Source of the DNA: Desulfofundulus salinus
GTDB lineage: Bacteria; Bacillota; Desulfotomaculia; Desulfotomaculales; Desulfovirgulaceae
Assembly: GCF_003627965.1 (NCBI RefSeq)
Contig: NZ_RBWE01000001.1
Location: 2,776,463 to 2,840,462, forward strand
Direction: 5' to 3'
DNA length: 64,000 nt
Positions within the stretch are counted from its first letter, which is position 1. The number at the start of each line of letters is the position of its first letter. The notes beneath the pieces are model-generated. The model worked only from the letters and a program-made list of their open reading frames with translations. It had not been told where the DNA came from and did no database searches. The translations under genes and the position numbers were made by a program. Shown piece after piece: positions 58,920-64,000 of the stretch.

Positions 58920-59014
58920 TGGCGGAGAGCGAGGGATTCGAACCCTCGAGACAGTTTTATAACCGTCTACTCGCTTAGCAGGCGAGCGCCTTCGACCTAC
59001 TCGGCCAGCTCTCC
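58920..59014 (-). tRNA. tRNA-Ser (anticodon GCT)
   Basis: Class II tRNA: acceptor GGAGAGC/GCTCTCC, anticodon arm CTCGC-CTGCTAA-GCGAG, long variable arm, T-arm GAGGGTTCGAATCCCTC, encoded CCA. Reads AGC/AGU. Confidence 0.95.
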
Positions 59015-59032
59015 ACGCAAGCACATTCAAAC

Positions 59033-59123
59033 TGGCGGAGGGAGTGGGATTCGAACCCACGGGACCGGTAATCGGCCCAACGGTTTTCAAGACCGCCTCC
59101 TTAAACCACTCGGACACCCCTCC
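59033..59123 (-). tRNA. tRNA-Ser (anticodon TGA)
   Basis: Class II tRNA: acceptor GGAGGGG/ACTCCCTCC region, anticodon arm GCGGT-CTTGAAA-ACCGT, long variable arm (GGGCCGATTACCGGTCCC), T-arm GTGGGTTCGAATCCCAC, encoded CCA. Reads UCA and by wobble other UCN codons. Confidence 0.95.
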
Positions 59124-59247
59124 AGGTTATGCCCGATGCAAATAAAAGTATAACACAGGAATTCCCACCTGTCAACTGCAATAAACTACGAGTGTGTGAT
59201 CCGTCTGTGATATTGTCAGGGTAAAATCCGTCAGTGAAAATGTCAGT

Positions 59248-59325
59248 ATGAAGGAGATGGTTACCCTGTCGCAGACGGAACTGAAGCGGATGCTGGTTTT
59301 GCAGCGGGTTCTGGAAGGTCAAGTT
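59248..59325 (+). pseudogene. Transposase N-terminal remnant
   Basis: MVTLSQTELKRMLVLQRVLEGQ matches the helix-turn-helix start of ISNCY/IS481-like transposases, preceded by AAGGAGAT. After about 26 codons the frame loses all resemblance. The stretch from here to the PIN gene (59326-59575) holds only fragments. Confidence 0.55.
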
Positions 59326-59449
59326 GGTGCGCTTCCGCTCAAGACCCCCGGCATGCCCGGCGATCCAGTCGGCTATCCCGCTGGCCGAATTCGATTTTGT
59401 CCCTGGGTTTATAGTTTTTCAGTGTTTGAACATTTTCAAGAACAACTAA

Positions 59450-59590
59450 GCCACCTCGCTCTGGAATTGACGAAACCCGGGGAATTCTCGGATCGGAGGA
59501 CGCACCGGAGTGGGCGGAAGTTCCGGGGGCGGGTTGGGTCCGGAAAGTGCGCGGTGAGGATGGTGAGCCGCCGGCATGGGCTACCTGATA
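59450..59590 (+). pseudogene. Possible truncated antitoxin upstream of the PIN toxin
   Basis: A plus-strand frame reads GIDETRGILGSEDAPEWAEV, then [17 protein letters not shown], and stops about 12 bases inside the toxin gene, the overlap expected of a toxin-antitoxin pair. The N-terminal DNA-binding part is missing: the frame is closed by a stop just before 59440, next to the transposase remnant. Confidence 0.35.
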
Positions 59591-59980
59591 GATACCTGCG
59601 TCTTGATCGACCACCTGACCGGAAGACTGTCCCCCGATACGGGCGCCTGGCTGGAACAGGTGGTGGCGTCCGGTTCAGCAGCCACCAGAGTGATCGTCTA
59701 CCACGAACTCCTGTACGGAGCTCGTACTGAAAAAGCAAGAGCCGCCGTCGAAAAGCTGTTGGAAGCGTGGGAAATGCTTCCCGTGGACCGCAGAGTTGCC
59801 GGGCGCGCCGCCGAAATCCGGCGGGATCAGGCCGCAAAAGGCAGGACCCTGGGAATGGCCGACTGCCTGATCGCGGCGACGGCCGAGTTGAGGAACCTGA
59901 AGGTGGTCACCTCAAATATCAAAGACTTTCCTACTGTCGAAACGGTGCTTCCCGAAAAAATAGCCACTATAGGACTGTAG
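59576..59980 (+). CDS. VapC-type PIN-domain ribonuclease toxin
   Basis: A 134-residue PIN-domain protein. Acidic metal ligands are in place: Asp6 in [11 protein letters not shown], Glu near 44 in [12 protein letters not shown], Asp near 95 in [10 protein letters not shown], and Asp near 117 in [11 protein letters not shown]. VapC toxins cleave tRNA or rRNA and are held by a cognate antitoxin encoded just upstream; here only a possible antitoxin remnant is seen, so the toxin may be silent or controlled from elsewhere. Confidence 0.85.
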   Translation: MGYLIDTCVLIDHLTGRLSPDTGAWLEQVVASGSAATRVIVYHELLYGARTEKARAAVEKLLEAWEMLPVDRRVAGRAAEIRRDQAAKGRTLGMADCLIAATAELRNLKVVTSNIKDFPTVETVLPEKIATIGL

Positions 59981-59981
59981 C

Positions 59982-60193
59982 TGGTAATCCTCCGGGTCGC
60001 TCGCCGGGCCGGTTATCACCACAGCCACCTCCGGACAGCCCGGCAGTTCCCGGAGATACTTGTAAAGCTCAACGCAGATGCGCCGCCTCATGCAGACGAC
60101 CATGGCCTTGCCGTCTTAAGCCTCCAGTCGCCTTTCGAAGTGGAGCACGGTGTCGCGCAGCTGCCGGGCAAAGCCGTCAATGAAGTCGTACTG
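59982..60193 (-). pseudogene. Fragment of a second hsdR-like gene
   Basis: The minus strand reads QYDFIDGFARQLRDTVLHFERRLEA, a TAA stop, then [20 protein letters not shown] and [16 protein letters not shown]. This is the middle helicase region of a type I restriction subunit of a different subfamily from the intact hsdR next to it. Both ends are missing and an in-frame stop interrupts it. Confidence 0.7.
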
Positions 60194-60194
60194 G

Positions 60195-63100
60195 CTACCC
60201 CGCGCTGCCAGGTTCGCTGTAGGTCAATGCGAATACCGTATCGGTCAGCCAGCGACGGAATGACTCATTGTCGCTGAACTGCTTAAACAGCTCGGTGTCA
60301 TCCCGGAGCAGCGCGGTCATCACCCGAACGAGGGCCTTGTCGTGCTCGATACGTGCGTTCTGTTTGTCGGAATACTTGCGTGCATTCTGGTAGGCGGTGT
60401 CGGCCGCTACCCGTGCAGGAATCTCCTCTGTGATCAGCTTGCGCACCCGATCGGCGTCGGTCCAGGGAATGTTGCCGAACTGATCGTTAAAAGCCTTGAT
60501 GATGTTCGAGAGACGGTCGAGCTCCGGTTCGGGCTTGTGTCCACCGCCCACAGTGGGCACCGGTTCGATCTCGGCATCCGCATCGGGAAGCGCGATCCTC
60601 ATGGTCGCCTGCTTTTCGACCCGGTAGCTGTCCATATCGATCGCCTCGAGGATGCCCTTCGAGAGGTCCTCCTCTTTGGGCACCGGCAGCTTGGGTACCA
60701 GGAAGTCGAGGAAGATCGATAACTTCTCCCACTGGGCGTTCGTATAGGGAAGGATTGAAGAGAGGAAGTTGTACGTTCGCAGAAACGCCTTGGCCTTGCC
60801 CTTGAAGTCAACCTGACCGTCCTCGTCTAGTTGCTCCATGTAGGTGGCGACGCAGGTGTCAAGGATGGGGTCGAGTTGGTCACGATCGGCCCCGTTTAAG
60901 TACAGCCGCACCAGTTCGTCCACTTGCGCAGGCGCGTACACCTGGTAGCCGTCAAGGTCGGCCTTGAGGTCATGGAGCCTGTTCGGGTCTGTCTCATCCG
61001 CGAGGATGGTCGTCCGGTAGTAGGGCTCGAAGGCCTTCTGGATCACCTCCGGGTCGTTGACGAAATCGAGGACGAAGGTGTCGTGTTTCTGGGGGTGGGC
61101 GCGATTGAGGCGCGAAAGCGTCTGCACCGCCTTGACCCCGGAGAGCACCTTGTCCACGTACATCGTATGCAAAAGCGGCTCGTCGTAGCCGGTCTGGAAC
61201 TTGTCAGCGCAGACCAGAAAGCGATAAGGATCTTGACGGATCCGTTCAGGGATCTGGGCCGAGGGGAAGCCGTTGAGACTGGCCTCGGTAACCTTGACGC
61301 CACCATAGTCATGCTCACCCGAAAAAGCCACAATAGCCCTATAGGGGCTTTTGCGCTCTTTGAGGTACGCTGCGATCGCGTGGTAGTACTGGATGGCGCG
61401 CTCGATGCTGCTGGTGATCACCATGGCTCGCGCTTGGCCGCCGATCTTGCCCTTGGCAATCACCTGCTCGTGAAAGTGGTCTACCATGATCTCGGCCTTG
61501 AGCCGGATCGCGTGCTCGTGTCCCTCAACGAAGCGGCGAAGTTTCTTCTGCGCCTTTCTGACGTCGAACTCGGGGTCGTCCTCGATCGTTTTGATGAGCC
61601 TGTAGTAGCTTTTCACCGGCGTGTAGTTGGCCAGCACATCCAGGATGAACCCTTCCTGGATAGCCTGCTTCATGGTGTAGCTGTGGAACGGCTTGTGCTT
61701 GACCGTGCCGTCAGGCTGCGGTTCGGGCGCGCCGAAGATCTCGAGCGTCTTATTTTTAGGCGTGGCGGTGAAGGCGAAGTAGCTGGCGTTCGGCAGCAGC
61801 TTGCGCGCCTCCATGAGCCGGTTAATCTGGTCTTCGAAGGTCTCGTCTTCGTCCTCTGCACCGGCCTCCGACAAGGCCATGTTCATCTTGGCCGAGGTGC
61901 GGCCGCCCTGACTCGAATGCGCCTCGTCGATGATAATGGCAAAACGGCGCCCGCGGTGCTCGCTGCCGATTTCGTCGAGGATGAACGGGAACTTTTGCAG
62001 CGTCGTAATGATGATCTTCTTGCCGCTCTCGATGAATCGCCGCAGGTCGCCGGAATGCTCGGCGTGCCCCACCGTGGCGCTCACCTGGGCAAACTGCTTG
62101 ACCGTGTCCCGGATCTGCTGGTCCAGGATGCGCCGGTCGGTCACCACGATAATGGAATCGAAAACAGGCCTGCCGTCCCTCGCGAGACCGATCAGCTGGT
62201 TGGCCAGCCAGGCGATGGAGTTGGACTTGCCGCTGCCGGCGGAATGCTGGATGAGATACCGCCGGCCCACGCCGTGTGCCGCCGCGTCCGCCAAAAGTTT
62301 GCGCACCACGTCGAGCTGGTGATAGCGGGGGAAGATCTGCCGTCGCCGTTTCTTGCCGGTCTTCTGGTCTTTTTCCTCAACGAGTTGAGCGTAGTTTTCG
62401 AGGATGTCGGTCAGGCTCTTGCGGGTGAGGATCTCCCGCCACAGGTAATCGGTCTTGAGCCCCTGCGGATTGGGAGGATTGCCCGCACTATCGTTCCATC
62501 CCTTGTTGAAGGGCAGGAACCACGACGCCTTGCCCTGAAGGTGGGTGCAGAACCACACCTCGTTTTCGTCCACGGCGAAATGCGCCACGCACCGCCCCAA
62601 TTCAAATAGCTTCTCGCGCGGGTTGCGGTCGCGCCTGTACTGCTCGATGGCGTCGTGCACCGTCTGTTTGGTCAGGCGGTTCTTGAGCTCGAAAGTGAAA
62701 ACCGGCAGCCCGTTGATGAAGAGCACAAGATCCAGCGCCCGCTGCGTCTCATCGCGGCTGTAGCGGAGCTGGCGCGTGACGGTAAAGCGGTTCTGCTCAT
62801 AGAGCGCCCGCGCCTGCTCGTTTCCGGGCGAAGGCGTACCGTAGAAGAGCTCGATGCGGTACGGCCCATGCTGGATGCCGTTGCGCAATACGTCCACCAC
62901 CCCGCGCTTGCTCACCTCGCCCTGGAGCCGCGCCAGAAACTTCCGCCGCGTGGGGCTGTCCTGGTCGAGATCGAGCGCCTCGGCCACCTTGGGCTGCGTG
63001 GCGCGCAGAAACGCCGCAAGCTGAACTAAATCGACGCAGTACTCCCGGTCGTAGTCGGCCGGATCGCCCGGCAGCCAGCCCACACCGCCGTAGGGTGCCG

Positions 63101-63215
63101 GCGTTTCGGCCACCACCGCCGGGGCACCGGCAGGCCGGGGCGCGCAGTCGCTGCCAGTCAGCGCCCGGCAGATGAGCGTTTCAAGACCAGCTTCGCTGGT
63201 GTCGGTGGGTTTCAT
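60195..63215 (-). CDS. hsdR: Type I restriction-modification system, HsdR (R) subunit
   Basis: ATP-dependent translocase and endonuclease subunit. In 1006 residues: the nuclease core with Asp162 and Glu176-x-Lys178 (DLVLFINGLPVFTFELKN); a SF2 helicase with Walker A HSAGSGKS near 324-331, DEAH at 430-433, FTATPKN near 490 and VCADKFQTGYDEPLL near 680; and a helical C-terminal domain that docks on HsdM/HsdS. Complete and apparently active. hsdM and hsdS are not in the window and should lie to the right. The base use is richer in GC and in CG-containing codons than the core genes, suggesting acquisition. Confidence 0.95.
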   Translation of the reverse strand: MKPTDTSEAGLETLICRALTGSDCAPRPAGAPAVVAETPAPYGGVGWLPGDPADYDREYCVDLVQLAAFLRATQPKVAEALDLDQDSPTRRKFLARLQGEVSKRGVVDVLRNGIQHGPYRIELFYGTPSPGNEQARALYEQNRFTVTRQLRYSRDETQRALDLVLFINGLPVFTFELKNRLTKQTVHDAIEQYRRDRNPREKLFELGRCVAHFAVDENEVWFCTHLQGKASWFLPFNKGWNDSAGNPPNPQGLKTDYLWREILTRKSLTDILENYAQLVEEKDQKTGKKRRRQIFPRYHQLDVVRKLLADAAAHGVGRRYLIQHSAGSGKSNSIAWLANQLIGLARDGRPVFDSIIVVTDRRILDQQIRDTVKQFAQVSATVGHAEHSGDLRRFIESGKKIIITTLQKFPFILDEIGSEHRGRRFAIIIDEAHSSQGGRTSAKMNMALSEAGAEDEDETFEDQINRLMEARKLLPNASYFAFTATPKNKTLEIFGAPEPQPDGTVKHKPFHSYTMKQAIQEGFILDVLANYTPVKSYYRLIKTIEDDPEFDVRKAQKKLRRFVEGHEHAIRLKAEIMVDHFHEQVIAKGKIGGQARAMVITSSIERAIQYYHAIAAYLKERKSPYRAIVAFSGEHDYGGVKVTEASLNGFPSAQIPERIRQDPYRFLVCADKFQTGYDEPLLHTMYVDKVLSGVKAVQTLSRLNRAHPQKHDTFVLDFVNDPEVIQKAFEPYYRTTILADETDPNRLHDLKADLDGYQVYAPAQVDELVRLYLNGADRDQLDPILDTCVATYMEQLDEDGQVDFKGKAKAFLRTYNFLSSILPYTNAQWEKLSIFLDFLVPKLPVPKEEDLSKGILEAIDMDSYRVEKQATMRIALPDADAEIEPVPTVGGGHKPEPELDRLSNIIKAFNDQFGNIPWTDADRVRKLITEEIPARVAADTAYQNARKYSDKQNARIEHDKALVRVMTALLRDDTELFKQFSDNESFRRWLTDTVFALTYSEPGSAG

Positions 63216-63423
63216 GACTCCGCCTCCTCATAAAGTGCTTCCGTACCCGCACAAGCGTCAAAGTTGGCCTCCTTTTTAGCGAAATAACGAACTGTACTGC
63301 AAGAGATACTTTCACTTACGTATAGTTGTGTATTTGACCGTCGACACATAGGCTGTTTGACCCATGTTTTGGATGTGCCAGGATTCCTTCCGGTCATGTT
63401 TCCTTTTTCCAATATCATTACCA

Positions 63424-64000
63424 TCAACAAGCCTCCATCGGAACGACCATATGGATCAAACAACGCTCGTTCGCCGTTATGGTCGAATCAAAGTACAGTC
63501 TATGATTGGGTAATTTACTGACGAAATCGTATTTATCAGTTAGATAGAAATTCCGCAGGACGAAATCGACGAACCAACGTGGGGTCAGCGGTGCCGAAAC
63601 GGGAATGCGACAGCCTTTGACATCTCCCAAAGTGAGATGACACATGGGATGAACGACATCCCGAGCAGCCGTTTCATCGAAGTCGAATCGCAGCGGGAAA
63701 GGAAAGATGCGTCTAAATACGATGTCGAGGAACAGTTCATCATGCAGGTACAATTCGGGGTCTTCCTGGAAAGGCCGAAGTTCAGGTGAAGGGTAGTATG
63801 CCAAGCGATGCCGGACGAGGCGCTCGCCTTCAAAGCGGTACATTAGTTGGAGCAGGCCACCGTCGATCAGTTTTGCAGTATAAGAGCGCTTCTCCGAAAG
63901 CTCTTTATAGATTGTTGCGTAATCGATATCACCCATCGCAATCGACACATGCTCGGCGCCGGCGAAAGTAACCTCCCATACAATGTTCGATGCAGGGCGC
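63424..64000 (-). CDS. DUF2290-like protein (N-terminus beyond the window)
   Basis: An open frame of at least 190 residues enters from the right edge. LTLGDVKGCRIPVSAPLTPRWF, then DFVLRNFYLTDKY and a preceding acidic FDFDETAA, resemble the DUF2290 family often seen near restriction systems; I am not certain of this. The start at MSIAMGD is not forced, since the frame continues upstream (NIVWEVTFAGAEHVSIAMGD), so the gene is partial. About 200 bases without clear coding separate it from hsdR. Confidence 0.6.
   Translation of the reverse strand, partial: RPASNIVWEVTFAGAEHVSIAMGDIDYATIYKELSEKRSYTAKLIDGGLLQLMYRFEGERLVRHRLAYYPSPELRPFQEDPELYLHDELFLDIVFRRIFPFPLRFDFDETAARDVVHPMCHLTLGDVKGCRIPVSAPLTPRWFVDFVLRNFYLTDKYDFVSKLPNHRLYFDSTITANERCLIHMVVPMEAC

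Noticed and set aside
63212-63463. 83-codon open frame overlapping the hsdR start by ATGA
   Set aside because: The junction looks like translational coupling, but the predicted protein has no recognisable composition or motif and overlaps the end of the DUF2290-like gene; more likely chance.
1-64000. CRISPR array
   Set aside because: No regularly spaced repeats of 25-40 bases were seen anywhere, and no cas genes are present; TnpB is part of an insertion sequence.

Overview
The window looks like a chromosome segment of an anaerobic, endospore-forming, Gram-positive methylotroph, most like the Desulfotomaculum/Desulfofundulus/Pelotomaculum group of the Peptococcaceae. This placement is inference from gene content. 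Sporulation genes (yabG, bofA), an AbrB-type regulator, a metG T-box leader and the Bacillus-like blocks rsmA-rpfB, tmk-holB-ricT-yabA-rsmI and dnaX-ybaB-recR-bofA point to Firmicutes. Rubrerythrin/rubredoxin defence, a ferredoxin-linked 2-oxoacid oxidoreductase and corrinoid methyltransferases point to a strict anaerobe.

Layout. 1-5.6 kb: yabG (cut by the window edge), a glycosyltransferase, an oxidative-stress operon (rubredoxin-like protein, rubrerythrin, ferritin-like remnant, rubredoxin) behind a promoter overlapped by a PerR-like box, then ykuK, rsmA and an rpfB-type cell-wall gene. 5.9-24.3 kb: an 18-kb corrinoid C1 island, almost all on the minus strand. Its core is a methanol operon read as mtaB - mtaC - His-rich COG0523 GTPase - RamA-like activase - MtaA-like methyltransferase. 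Downstream lies a second module (corrinoid protein, RACo-type activator, MtrH-family methyltransferase, flavin-fold protein, MtaA-like protein, QueG-like Fe-S protein, two small paralogues) that has no substrate methyltransferase. Upstream lie a third MtaA homologue, another corrinoid protein, a decayed corrinoid paralogue, a regulator with three HTH domains, a second COG0523 GTPase and a corrinoid adenosyltransferase. 24.5-33 kb: housekeeping (tatD, metG with T-box, abrB, rsmI, yabA, ricT, holB, tmk, a PLP decarboxylase). 33-41 kb: a four-subunit 2-oxoacid:ferredoxin oxidoreductase, a P-loop ATPase, bofA, recR, ybaB, dnaX, SRP RNA and tRNA-Ser. 41-54 kb: an HD protein, a tautomerase, a NitT/TauT-type ABC importer, hisC, a glycerol-dehydrogenase-like enzyme, three c-di-GMP proteins in a row and chemotaxis remnants. 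54-59 kb: tRNA-Ser, tadA, an IS607-type element (broken tnpA, intact tnpB), tRNA methylthiotransferase and four tRNA genes. 59-64 kb: accessory DNA with a transposase remnant, a PIN toxin, an hsdR fragment, a full hsdR and a DUF2290-type gene running off the end.

How the genes work together. MtaB moves the methyl group of methanol to the corrinoid of MtaC, and an MtaA-like protein should pass it on, in bacteria most likely to tetrahydrofolate. The ASKHA/Fe-S activases rescue corrinoid that has oxidised to Co(II), and the adenosyltransferase belongs to corrinoid metabolism. The COG0523 GTPases may supply zinc to the zinc-dependent methyltransferases. The second module has its own corrinoid protein, activator and pterin-type methyltransferase but no obvious methyl donor enzyme, and is the best candidate here for an undescribed system. 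Two short palindromic elements, one inside the metG T-box leader, suggest a shared family of small mobile repeats.
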